From Anoxybacillus sp050480245 (lineage in GTDB: Bacteria; Bacillota; Bacilli; Bacillales; Anoxybacillaceae), in NCBI GenBank assembly GCA_050480245.1, contig JBCNEQ010000048.1: a stretch of 54,038 nucleotides of DNA. One strand, written 5' to 3'. The position numbers and the translations under genes are program-made. Shown here in pieces: positions 1 to 7,602 of the stretch. The notes beneath the pieces were generated by a model. It was not told the origin of the DNA. It was given only the letters and a program-made list of their open reading frames with translations, and made no database searches. The number at the start of each line of letters is the position of its first letter. The first letter of the stretch is position 1.

Positions 1-2
1 CC

Positions 3-71
3 TTTCTAACAGGAATGCTCCTTTTTCCCGTAATTTTGTACGTCACCGATCGGTTCGCTATTAAATTATAA
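3..71 (+). CDS. C-terminal end of a membrane protein (partial)
   Basis: One plus-strand frame is open from the window edge to a TAA at 69-71. It encodes 22 residues, hydrophobic (GMLLFPVILYV) and then polar (TDRFAIKL), which looks like a last transmembrane helix with a short tail. The other two frames also lack a convincing product. The family cannot be named from so little sequence. It is convergent with adhE and shares the short spacer holding the adhE terminator. Confidence 0.4.
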   Translation, partial: FLTGMLLFPVILYVTDRFAIKL

Positions 72-130
72 AAAAGAAAAAAAGTGTATATCCGTATTTT
101 CCGCAACATTCATTATAAAAAGTTATAATG

Positions 131-164
131 AAAAAGGAGCGTTCCAAAAGCAACGGAACACCCC
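131..164 (-). terminator. Rho-independent terminator of adhE
   Basis: Read on the minus strand just after the adhE stop there is a 10-bp stem (155-164 with 136-145, two G-U pairs), a 9-nt loop and a run of five T. This is a standard intrinsic terminator. Confidence 0.8.
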
Positions 165-196
165 TTGTTATTCATAATGGAAAAACTTTTTAGTTA

Positions 197-2800
197 CTAA
201 ACTCCCTTATACGCTTGACGATAAATGTCAGCGAGGTCGCTGACTAATGGTAATTTTGGGTTGGCTGTTGTACATTGATCTTCGAAAGCTAATTCAGCAA
301 GTTGTTCGACTCTGCTTTCAAACTCTTCTTTGCTGACGCCTGTTGCCGCGATGCTTAATGGCATGTCGAGTTCTTTTGCGAGCTTAATGATCGCTTGAAC
401 AAGGCTTTCTACTCCTTCTTCTGTCGTTTTCGCTGGCAAGCCGAGCAGGCGAGCAATTTGAGCATAACGCTCATCAGCTACGAAATGTTCATACTTCGGA
501 AACGCTGTAAACTTCTTCGGTTTTTGCGCGTTGTAACGAATGACATGCGGCATTAAAATCGTGTTCGCACGTCCGTGCGGAATATGGAATTCTGCGCCAA
601 GTTTATGCGCTAAACTATGGTTAATGCCTAAAAATGCGTTCGCAAATGCCATACCCGCAATTGTTGACGCGTTATGCATTTTTTCGCGCGCGACTTCATC
701 GTTTCCATTTTTATATGCGCGTGGCAAGTATTCGAACACAAGTTGAATGGCCTTTAGTGCTAATCCGTCTGTGTAGTCGTTCGCCATGTTCGATACGTAC
801 GCTTCAATCGCATGCGTCAATACGTCCATACCTGTATCCGCTGTAATATGTTTTGGCACCGTCATCACAAATTGTGGGTCAACGATGGCGACATCCGGTG
901 TTAATTCATAATCAGCAAGCGGATATTTCACATTATTTTTCTTATCTGTAATGACCGCAAATGATGTCACTTCTGAACCTGTACCAGATGTTGTTGGAAT
1001 CGCGACAAATTGCGCTTTTTGACCGAGTTTTGGATATTTAAAGACGCGTTTACGAATATCTAAAAACTTTTGTTTTAAGCCGTTAAAGTCTGTATTCGGA
1101 TGTTCATAGAACAACCACATCGCTTTCGCTGCGTCCATCGCCGAACCACCGCCGAGGGCGATGATGACGTCTGGCTGGAACGCATGCATCATGTCGGCAC
1201 CTTTCATCACTGTTTCAATCGATGGATCTGGTTCCACTTCTGAGAAAATTTCGCAATGCACATAATCTGGACGTTTACGCAAATAGTATAACACTTTATC
1301 GACATAGCCGAGCTTCACCATACCTGGGTCTGTAACGATAAAGGCACGTGAGATGTTTGGCATTTTCGCTAAATATTGTGTCGCATGTTTTTCAAAATAA
1401 ATTTTTGGTGGAACTTTAAACCACTGCATGTTTACATTCCTTCTCGCTAATTTTTTAATATTAATTAAATGTGTCGCACCGACGTTTGTTGAAACAGAGT
1501 TGCCACCGAATGTACCACAACCGAGCGTCAATGACGGAATGTATGCGTTGTAAATATCACCGATCGCCCCTTGTGAAGATGGTGCGTTCGAAATAATTCG
1601 TCCTGCTTTCATTCGCTTACCGAATTCAAGAATGACTTCTTGATTTTCTGAATGAATGACAGCGGAGTGGCCAAGTCCACCAAATTCAAGCATTTCTTCT
1701 GCCCGCTTTAATCCTTCTTCTGTGCTGTTTACTTTATAGCACGCCAACACTGGACTTAGTTTTTCACGAGAAAGTGGTTCTTGTGGACCGACGCTTTTTA
1801 ATTCGGCTACAAGAATTTTCGTATCAACAGGTACATCAACGCCTGCCATTTTTGCAATTTCATACGCTGGTTTACCGACAATATTCGGATTGACTGCACA
1901 CGTATTTTCATTGATAACAAGCTTTTCAACTTTTTTCTTTTCTTCTTCGTTTAAGAAATAGCACTTATTTGCGATCATTTCGTTTTTCACCGCATCATAA
2001 ATCTCTTTATCAATAATGACCGCTTGCTCCGATGCACAAATCATTCCGTTATCAAACGTTTTTGAAAGAATAAGGTCGTTCACCGCGCGTTTAATATTTG
2101 CTGTTTTTTCAATATAACAAGGCACGTTACCAGGTCCAACCCCTAATGCTGGTTTTCCTGAGCTATATGCCGCTTTCACCATGCCTGCTCCACCTGTCGC
2201 AAGAATAAGCGAAACACCAGGGTGATGCATCAATTGTTGCGTTGCTTCGACAGAAGGAGTTTCAATCCATTGAATACAATGTTCTGGCGCACCCGCAGCA
2301 ATGGCTGCATCGCGCAAAATACGTGCTGCTTCACTGCTACATTTTTGCGCAGATGGGTGGAACGCAAAAATGATTGGATTGCGCGTCTTGATTGAAATAA
2401 GCGCTTTAAACATCGTTGTTGATGTTGGGTTTGTTACTGGTGTAACTCCAGCGATGACTCCAACAGGCTCAGCAATTTCAATAATACCTTCTTGTTCATT
2501 TTCGCGAATGACGCCAACTGTTTTATCGTATTTAATGTTATGGTAAATATATTCTGTCGCAAAAATGTTTTTAATGATTTTATCTTCATACACGCCACGT
2601 TTTGTTTCTTCAATCGCTAACTTCGCTAAATACATATGTTTGTCAAGTCCAGCTAACGCCATTTGCTTGACGATATGATCAATCGCTTCTTGATCGTAAT
2701 CACGAAACGCTTTTAACGCTTTTTGCGCATTCGCGACGAGCGTATCGATCATTTTTGTAACTTCTTTCTTTTGGTCTAATACTTTTTCATCAACAGCCAT
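197..2800 (-). CDS. adhE: Bifunctional acetaldehyde-CoA/alcohol dehydrogenase AdhE
   Basis: An 867-residue protein, the usual AdhE length. The N-terminal half (about 1-440) is an acylating aldehyde dehydrogenase that reduces acetyl-CoA to acetaldehyde; the motif NGMICASEQ puts the catalytic Cys at residue 255. The C-terminal half (about 450-867) is an iron-dependent alcohol dehydrogenase with ALGGGSAMD, TTSGTGSEVT and the metal-binding His region ending HIPHGRAN. Together they recycle NADH to ethanol in fermentation. AdhE usually forms cytosolic spirosome filaments. The gene is monocistronic, with its own terminator and Rex-type operators upstream, so it is probably derepressed when NADH rises under low oxygen. 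A purine-rich ribosome site lies upstream of the ATG. Confidence 0.97.
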   Translation of the reverse strand: MAVDEKVLDQKKEVTKMIDTLVANAQKALKAFRDYDQEAIDHIVKQMALAGLDKHMYLAKLAIEETKRGVYEDKIIKNIFATEYIYHNIKYDKTVGVIRENEQEGIIEIAEPVGVIAGVTPVTNPTSTTMFKALISIKTRNPIIFAFHPSAQKCSSEAARILRDAAIAAGAPEHCIQWIETPSVEATQQLMHHPGVSLILATGGAGMVKAAYSSGKPALGVGPGNVPCYIEKTANIKRAVNDLILSKTFDNGMICASEQAVIIDKEIYDAVKNEMIANKCYFLNEEEKKKVEKLVINENTCAVNPNIVGKPAYEIAKMAGVDVPVDTKILVAELKSVGPQEPLSREKLSPVLACYKVNSTEEGLKRAEEMLEFGGLGHSAVIHSENQEVILEFGKRMKAGRIISNAPSSQGAIGDIYNAYIPSLTLGCGTFGGNSVSTNVGATHLINIKKLARRNVNMQWFKVPPKIYFEKHATQYLAKMPNISRAFIVTDPGMVKLGYVDKVLYYLRKRPDYVHCEIFSEVEPDPSIETVMKGADMMHAFQPDVIIALGGGSAMDAAKAMWLFYEHPNTDFNGLKQKFLDIRKRVFKYPKLGQKAQFVAIPTTSGTGSEVTSFAVITDKKNNVKYPLADYELTPDVAIVDPQFVMTVPKHITADTGMDVLTHAIEAYVSNMANDYTDGLALKAIQLVFEYLPRAYKNGNDEVAREKMHNASTIAGMAFANAFLGINHSLAHKLGAEFHIPHGRANTILMPHVIRYNAQKPKKFTAFPKYEHFVADERYAQIARLLGLPAKTTEEGVESLVQAIIKLAKELDMPLSIAATGVSKEEFESRVEQLAELAFEDQCTTANPKLPLVSDLADIYRQAYKGV

Positions 2801-2828
2801 ATAAGACCCTCTCCCTCCTGTATTGTCC

Positions 2829-2846
2829 TTGTGAAGTTTTTCACAA
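2829..2846 (-). promoter_or_regulatory. Perfect Rex operator in the adhE leader
   Basis: The 18-bp inverted repeat has both halves of the Gram-positive Rex consensus, TTGTGAA-N4-TTCACAA, without mismatch. It lies 29 bp upstream of the adhE ATG, downstream of the likely -10 box, a position that suits a roadblock repressor. Rex is the NADH-sensing repressor of fermentation genes and adhE is a classic target. The same core also contains TGTGA-N6-TCACA, the Fnr/Crp-type pattern. Confidence 0.8.
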
Positions 2847-2863
2847 GTTAATTGAAAATAAAA

Positions 2864-2881
2864 ATGTGATTGTTTTCACAT
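2864..2881 (-). promoter_or_regulatory. Second Rex/Fnr-type inverted repeat before adhE
   Basis: The palindrome contains TGTGA-N6-TCACA, a full match to the Bacillus Fnr pattern, and is two changes from the Rex consensus (outer T to A on each side). It overlaps the expected transcription start next to the -10 box at 2886-2891. It could bind Rex as a second operator, or an Fnr-type regulator. Confidence 0.6.
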
Positions 2882-2885
2882 TCAC

Positions 2886-2891
2886 ATTATA
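2886..2891 (-). promoter_or_regulatory. Likely -10 box of adhE
   Basis: Minus-strand TATAAT lies 95 bp upstream of the adhE start, between Rex-type sites. At 17-bp spacing the -35 hexamer is only CACACA. A perfect TTGACA (2915-2920) sits 23 bp away, too far for normal sigma-A use, so the promoter looks weak or dependent on an activator. Confidence 0.45.
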
Positions 2892-2922
2892 ACGAGGGTA
2901 AGCTTGTTTGTGTGTGTCAACT

Positions 2923-2940
2923 TTGTGAAATATTGAGCAA
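2923..2940. promoter_or_regulatory. Rex-like half site (repeat copy 1)
   Basis: TTGTGAA-ATAT-TGAGCAA: the left half is a perfect Rex half site and the right half has three mismatches. A nearly identical 20-bp word occurs at 3271-3290, so the small ORF between them is bracketed by the same sequence. Confidence 0.4.
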
Positions 2941-2956
2941 ATATGTTGTATAAGAG

Positions 2957-2982
2957 AACCGCTTCTTATAGAGAAGGCGGTT
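2957..2982. repeat. Stem-loop at the end of the small ORF
   Basis: AACCGC-TTCT pairs with AGAAGGCGGTT (one bulged G) around a TATAG loop, overlapping the stop codon of the 76-codon ORF. No T run follows on either strand, so it may protect the mRNA 3' end rather than terminate transcription. Confidence 0.4.
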
Positions 2983-3211
2983 ACTCACACACTGGATTGC
3001 GTGGAATCTTTGCAAACGAAATATCGTTGTACATGCGCGTATTTCGCTTAACGATCACGACGTAGTTAACCGTCCATATATAAGAAGGAATATCTTGATC
3101 ATCTTCAAACATCATTGCTTCAAATTCATCGCCAATCATTTCTTCAAATAGCTCCAATGTATATGTTTCTGCATCTGTTGAAAAGTTTCTCCATTCGCAT
3201 ACAAGCATCAT
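2981..3211 (-). CDS. Small hypothetical acidic protein
   Basis: A 76-codon ORF I do not recognise. It starts at tandem ATG codons (3211 or 3208) behind a good ribosome site, GAGGTGA at 3214-3220; the second ATG has the better spacing. The product is soluble, acidic in the middle (DEFEAMMFEDDQD) and has no signal peptide or clear motif. It is monocistronic, sits between adhE and the ATPase gene, and has a Rex-like half site about 60 bp upstream. It may be a lineage-specific protein with redox-linked expression; that is inference. Confidence 0.55.
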   Translation of the reverse strand: MMLVCEWRNFSTDAETYTLELFEEMIGDEFEAMMFEDDQDIPSYIWTVNYVVIVKRNTRMYNDISFAKIPRNPVCE

Positions 3212-3270
3212 CCGTCACCTCAACTTTTCTTTTGTTACCATTATTGTAACATTATTTTCTTTATTAGAGA

Positions 3271-3288
3271 TTGTGAAATATTGAACAA
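3271..3288. promoter_or_regulatory. Rex-like half site (repeat copy 2)
   Basis: TTGTGAA-ATAT-TGAACAA has a perfect left Rex half and two mismatches in the right half. It lies upstream of the 76-codon ORF and near the end of the neighbouring ATPase gene. It matches the site at 2923-2940 in all but one of 18 positions. Confidence 0.4.
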
Positions 3289-3289
3289 A

Positions 3290-4582
3290 TCATGAATATT
3301 GCTTATTTGTTATATACGCTTGTTTTGGGTGGTTTAGTTGATTTGGATACTTTAAGTGCATTTTCCCTTCAGCCAATAACTTTCCTAAATAATTGTTGCG
3401 CAGCCCGTCTGGCGTTCGATCTAATAAATAAGCTAATTCTTTTAACATTAATGGCCGATGGGCACATAGTTGCAAAATGACTTCTTCCATCTTTGCCGGT
3501 GCAAGCCTTTTTTTCTTACGCGCAATCTCAGCAATACTCCAGAGCTCTTGATCGATATTCGTTTCTTCTTCATTATTTATGGAGTTGATTAGATTGTTTA
3601 TAGAGTTTTGGTCGCTATTATAGGAGTTATTTCCGCTAATTACGGAGTTAGGTCCACTATTTACGAAGTTCGATTCTTTATTTACGGACTCCAACTCTTT
3701 ATTTACGGACTCTAACTCACTATTTATGGAGTTTTGGCCGCTATTATAGGAGTTTGCGTCATTATTTATGGAGTCGGCTAGCTCTAAATTGTCTGACCAA
3801 TCACATATCATCTCTAGATCATCGTCTTGTTTATGTCTTTCTGGAAAGGACACGATTGGTAATGTAATAACCGTCCGTTCCTGGAAATCGTATTGATCAA
3901 TGACAGGCTGTTGCAAACAAATCGTTTCGATCGTTTTCAAACCGACTCCAGCTCGTTTACAAAAATGAATGTAAATAAACATTTTAAACACATTCGGATT
4001 ACGCAAATGGCTGACACCGCCGCTAAATGCTTGTTCTAAAGGAATACCGAAAAGCCCAGGATTAGAAAATTGCACGTATGAGCGTTGCCGTTCGACAATA
4101 ATGCCCCCATCACCGTTGTAATCGGCATGAACAATCGCATTAACGAGCGCCTCATGCATAGCTTCTTTTTCAGCTTCTGATCCATCTTTTAGCTCGTTCA
4201 TTACTTTAAAATAAAAATCATAAATATTTCCCGACCACGTTCCATCTTGTGAAGTAAAACGATTTGTCCAATGCATATGATTATCGTCATGTTCACGATA
4301 TTCAAGAAAGTATTGTGGTAAAACTTCTGTAATCATTCGCTCTTCGCTAAACATAAGAAGCCCTGCGAGTGTGAGACCCTCTTTGCTTGTGTTTCGTATT
4401 TTTCCCCATGCTCCAATCTTATATAAAAAATCTTTCGTTTCTAAACCGTTCCATGGGTGGTTTGGCTTGACTGTCGCAAATTGCTCACGATAATGGCGAA
4501 CAGATTCTAAATGCAATTCATTCAGCCCGTAATGTTCTAAGACGATATTATCTTGTAAACGAACACTTGCATCTTTATTCAC
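3290..4582 (-). CDS. HATPase_c_4 (RecG-like) ATP-binding regulator lacking its AlbA_2 domain
   Basis: About 430 codons from a GTG at 4582, chosen because AGAGGGAGAG lies upstream at the right distance; an in-frame ATG at 4618 has no ribosome site. The protein contains the N-box HEALVNAIVHADYNGDGG followed by the G-box, typical of the HATPase_c_4 part of Schlafen/AlbA_2-type regulators often annotated as RecG-like. In the family an AlbA_2 nucleic-acid-binding domain of about 120 residues comes first; here only its final few residues could remain, so the protein looks truncated at the N terminus. A ten-unit 7-residue repeat follows, then a helix-turn-helix-like C terminus (MLKELAYLLDRTPDGLRNNYL). 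Function unknown; the gene may be decaying. Confidence 0.7.
   Translation of the reverse strand: MNKDASVRLQDNIVLEHYGLNELHLESVRHYREQFATVKPNHPWNGLETKDFLYKIGAWGKIRNTSKEGLTLAGLLMFSEERMITEVLPQYFLEYREHDDNHMHWTNRFTSQDGTWSGNIYDFYFKVMNELKDGSEAEKEAMHEALVNAIVHADYNGDGGIIVERQRSYVQFSNPGLFGIPLEQAFSGGVSHLRNPNVFKMFIYIHFCKRAGVGLKTIETICLQQPVIDQYDFQERTVITLPIVSFPERHKQDDDLEMICDWSDNLELADSINNDANSYNSGQNSINSELESVNKELESVNKESNFVNSGPNSVISGNNSYNSDQNSINNLINSINNEEETNIDQELWSIAEIARKKKRLAPAKMEEVILQLCAHRPLMLKELAYLLDRTPDGLRNNYLGKLLAEGKMHLKYPNQLNHPKQAYITNKQYS
3566..3775 (-). repeat. Ten tandem 21-bp units coding a heptad NSxNSxx repeat
   Basis: Within the ATPase gene, residues 282-351 (numbered from the ATG at 4618) form ten consecutive 7-residue units such as NSYNSGQ, NSINSEL, ESVNKEL (twice) and NSINNEE. 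At DNA level this is a diverged 21-bp tandem repeat. It links the ATPase part to the C-terminal winged-helix-like part and is probably a flexible, length-variable linker. Confidence 0.85.
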
Positions 4583-4722
4583 TTTAACTCTCCCTCTTAC
4601 GTTATGTTGTAAAAACATTTCTATATTCGTCTATTTCCATTTTATCATCTTTATAAATGTTCATCATAAACTTTTCCGTTTGGGGTAAATTAAGAAAAAT
4701 ATGGGTATGGAGGAATGAAGTC

Positions 4723-6237
4723 ATGTCTTTACCAAGGTTGTCCCAATCGTATTGGCTACAAGCAACAACAATACCATCCTTTCCGCCTTTGACAAAGCCG
4801 ATTAAAACGGATGTAGCGATTATTGGTGGAGGAATAACAGGTATTACAACCGCTTATTTGCTCGCTAAACAAGGCGTGCGTGTCGCCGTCATCGAAGCAA
4901 ATCGGCTATGTCATGGCACAACTGGGCATACGACAGCAAAAATAACTGCCCAACATGATCTTATTTATCATGAGCTGATTGCTCACTTCGGTGAGGATAG
5001 CGCTCGTCAATATTACGAAGCAAATAGCGAGGCAATACAGTTTATTTTGCAAACAGTAAAAGAAAACGATATCCATTGCGATTTATCGCTAGAAAATGCA
5101 TACGTATATACGACTGAAGAAACGCAATTATATAAGCTTGAGGCGGAATGGAAAGCGTATGAAACGATCGGCATTGACGGAGCATATGTCGACCAACTGT
5201 CGCTTCCTTTTTCCGTTCAAGGTGCAATCATGATGCGCAACCAAACGCAATTCCATCCGCTCCATTATTTAAAAACATTAGTGGAACTCGCTGTCAAACA
5301 TGGGGCATCTTTTTATGAACAAACCGTTGCACAACATATTGAGACATCGACAAGACCGGTTGTACAAACGAAAAATGGAGCAACGATCACTTGTGACACC
5401 GTTGTCATTTGTACTCACTTTCCATTTTTTGATCCTTCTTTTTATTTTGCACGTTTACATGCCGAACGGTCATACGTTATTGCAGTCGAGTCGCATGAAC
5501 GATTGCAAGGCATGTATTTAAGCGCAAATGAGCCAAAGCGCTCGCTTCGATTTGCCGTGCTGAACAACAGACCGCTTCTCTTGATTGGAGGCGAGTCGCA
5601 TAAAGTCGGGCAAGGAACAAACATGATGCAACATTACGAAGCATTACAGTCATTTTGTAACCACACGTTTGGATTATCAAATGTATTATATCGTTGGTCG
5701 GCACAAGACTTAGTAACGTTAGATCATCTTCCTTACATCGGCCCTGTCCGTGCTAGTTATCCAAACGTGCTTGTCGCGACAGGATATCGAAAGTGGGGAA
5801 TGACGACAGGCACTGTCGCAGCCCACCTTTTAACCGATTTAACGTTGCAAAAAGAGAACAGCTATGCCCATCTATTTACGCCGTCACGATTTATCGCCCA
5901 TCCATCACTTCAAAACTTCGTGACAGAAGGAATCGATGTCGCGAAACATTTCTTAACCGGAAAGCTTGAATACGCCCTTCGTACCCCTCGCGACATATCG
6001 CCAGGAGAAGGAGCTGTAGTCAATGTAGACGGAAAACGGGCAGGTGCATACCGCGACGAACAAGGTACGCTTTATGTCGTCGACACGACTTGTACACATA
6101 TGGGGTGCGAGCTTGAATGGAACAACAGTGAACACTCTTGGGATTGCCCATGTCATGGCTCTCGCTTTTGTTTTACCGGAAAAGTTTTAGAAGGACCTGC
6201 CATCGAACCGCTCCAGCGGATTGAAGGGGATGTATAA
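4723..6237 (+). CDS. FAD-dependent oxidoreductase with C-terminal Rieske domain (YhfW-like)
   Basis: 504 residues from an ATG at 4723, chosen for the GGAGG eleven bases upstream; the open frame extends back to 4657 but that part has no conserved residues. The N terminus has a Rossmann FAD motif, VAIIGGGITGITTAYLLA, of the DAO (D-amino-acid oxidase-like) fold. The C terminus (about 415-500) is a Rieske 2Fe-2S domain with CTHMGC and CPCHGS, giving the two Cys and two His ligands. This architecture and length match Bacillus YhfW, whose substrate is not known. It is divergent from the ATPase gene. It ends next to a germination-gene fossil, so the locus has probably been rearranged. Confidence 0.9.
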   Translation: MSLPRLSQSYWLQATTIPSFPPLTKPIKTDVAIIGGGITGITTAYLLAKQGVRVAVIEANRLCHGTTGHTTAKITAQHDLIYHELIAHFGEDSARQYYEANSEAIQFILQTVKENDIHCDLSLENAYVYTTEETQLYKLEAEWKAYETIGIDGAYVDQLSLPFSVQGAIMMRNQTQFHPLHYLKTLVELAVKHGASFYEQTVAQHIETSTRPVVQTKNGATITCDTVVICTHFPFFDPSFYFARLHAERSYVIAVESHERLQGMYLSANEPKRSLRFAVLNNRPLLLIGGESHKVGQGTNMMQHYEALQSFCNHTFGLSNVLYRWSAQDLVTLDHLPYIGPVRASYPNVLVATGYRKWGMTTGTVAAHLLTDLTLQKENSYAHLFTPSRFIAHPSLQNFVTEGIDVAKHFLTGKLEYALRTPRDISPGEGAVVNVDGKRAGAYRDEQGTLYVVDTTCTHMGCELEWNNSEHSWDCPCHGSRFCFTGKVLEGPAIEPLQRIEGDV

Positions 6238-6240
6238 TGA

Positions 6241-6465
6241 AAGGAGAAAGTTGAAAAATTGCTCGCAAAAGAAATACAAAAACAGCTTGAATCGATCGTC
6301 AAAAAACTGCAGAAATATGAAGTCGATCCGATCGGATTTGGCTTATATGCGCGCGCTTATGAATACAAGCAGTTTAAAAAACAAAAAAGCTGGGCAAAAG
6401 CATTTGCGAAGGCGGACGTCAACATTCGTCTGACCGTTGAAATCGTTAATTATGGCGTTCTCTAA
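6241..6465 (+). pseudogene. Fossil C terminus of a Ger(x)C spore-germination lipoprotein
   Basis: An open frame directly after the yhfW stop encodes about 74 residues and ends at TAA 6463-6465. Its pattern, a charged amphipathic helix, then YEVDPIGFGLYARAY, a conserved Trp and FAKADVNIRLTVEIVNYGV, is the typical C-terminal end of GerAC/GerBC-type lipoproteins, which are normally 350-400 residues long. No signal peptide, lipobox or upstream two thirds is present, so this is the tail of a deleted germinant-receptor gene. A TTG at 6259 could start translation, but a 68-residue tail is unlikely to work. Confidence 0.75.
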
Positions 6466-6478
6466 TAGCGAAAAAAAG

Positions 6479-6507
6479 TTGCTCAATATAGGCCGATCAT
6501 TCATAAT
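6479..6507 (+). promoter_or_regulatory. Likely sigma-A promoter of potABCD
   Basis: TTGCTC (6479-6484), a 17-bp spacer and CATAAT (6502-6507) lie 39 bp before the potA ATG, which has its own ribosome site GAGGTGAG. The hexamers each differ from consensus by one to two bases. Confidence 0.5.
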
Positions 6508-6545
6508 AAACTTAAACATACGAAAAATGAGGTGAGATAAAAAAG

Positions 6546-7601
6546 ATGGAAGATCGCGTCATCATTCGCTTTGAACATGTCACAAAACAATACGATGATG
6601 ATCCTCCTGTGCTTGATGACGTCAGTTTTGAAATCGAGCGCGGAAAGTTTTATACCCTCCTTGGACCTTCTGGATGTGGAAAAACGACTATTCTTCGCTT
6701 AATCGCTGGTTTTATTGAACCGACGAAAGGCAACATTTATTTTCATGGCAAGCGGATAAATGGCATTCCAGCAAATAAGCGGCAAGTGAATACTGTTTTT
6801 CAAGACTATGCGCTTTTCCCCCACTTAAATGTTTTTGAAAACGTCGCTTTTGGATTGCATATAAAAAAAATGCCAAAGATAGACATTGAACGAAAAGTAA
6901 AAGAAGCGCTTCGCTTCGTAAACTTAGCAGGATATGAGCAACGTGCTATTCATGAAATGTCAGGAGGACAACGACAACGTGTCGCTATCGCCCGCGCGAT
7001 CGTCAACGAGCCCGATGTCCTTTTATTAGATGAACCGCTTTCCGCTCTCGACTTAAAGCTACGAACAGAAATGCAATATGAGTTGCGCGAATTACAACGA
7101 CGGCTTGGCATTACGTTTATTTTCGTCACTCACGATCAAGAAGAAGCGCTTGCGATGTCTGATGAAATTTTCGTGTTAAACAAAGGAAAAATTGAACAAC
7201 GCGGCACGCCAAAAGACATTTACGATGAGCCCGTCAATCGCTTTGTCGCTGATTTTATCGGGGAGTCAAACATTATTGTCGGGACGATGATTGATGACTT
7301 CGTTGTAGAGTTTGCGAATCAACAATTTACGTGCGTCGATCGCGGGTTTGCGAAAAATGAACGAGTCGATATTGTCATTCGCCCTGAAGATTTAGAATTA
7401 ACAACTGTTGAACGTGGCAAATTGCGCGTGCGTGTTGATTCTGTTTTATTTCGCGGTGTACATTATGAGCTTTGTTGTTATGATGCATATGGTAACGAGT
7501 GGCTCGTTCACTCGACAAAAAAGGCGGATATCGGGGAAGAAATCGGCCTCCATTTTGAGCCAGAAGCTATTCATGTTATGAAAAGAAGTGGGGGGGAATA
7601 A
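6546..7601 (+). CDS. potA: Spermidine/putrescine ABC transporter, ATP-binding protein PotA
   Basis: 351 residues, typical for PotA. Domains in order: Walker A GPSGCGKTT near residue 39, Q-loop, signature MSGGQRQRVAIARA, Walker B VLLLDEPLSALD, and a switch His in FVTHDQEEAL. A C-terminal regulatory TOBE-type domain from about 245 to 350 is typical of polyamine and sugar importers. It powers polyamine uptake through PotB and PotC. It is the first gene of a tightly packed four-gene operon, with only 1 bp before potB. Confidence 0.95.
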   Translation: MEDRVIIRFEHVTKQYDDDPPVLDDVSFEIERGKFYTLLGPSGCGKTTILRLIAGFIEPTKGNIYFHGKRINGIPANKRQVNTVFQDYALFPHLNVFENVAFGLHIKKMPKIDIERKVKEALRFVNLAGYEQRAIHEMSGGQRQRVAIARAIVNEPDVLLLDEPLSALDLKLRTEMQYELRELQRRLGITFIFVTHDQEEALAMSDEIFVLNKGKIEQRGTPKDIYDEPVNRFVADFIGESNIIVGTMIDDFVVEFANQQFTCVDRGFAKNERVDIVIRPEDLELTTVERGKLRVRVDSVLFRGVHYELCCYDAYGNEWLVHSTKKADIGEEIGLHFEPEAIHVMKRSGGE

Positions 7602-7602
7602 C

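Noticed and set aside
2915..2920. TTGACA as the -35 of adhE
   Set aside because: It lies 23 bp from the TATAAT, too far for a sigma-A promoter.
3566..3775. CRISPR-like or satellite array
   Set aside because: The 21-bp units are contiguous, diverged and in frame with a coding sequence; no spacers exist.
6221..6433. 70-codon ORF overlapping the yhfW end in another frame
   Set aside because: Out of frame with the GerAC-like residues and strongly basic; a shadow of the neighbouring frames.
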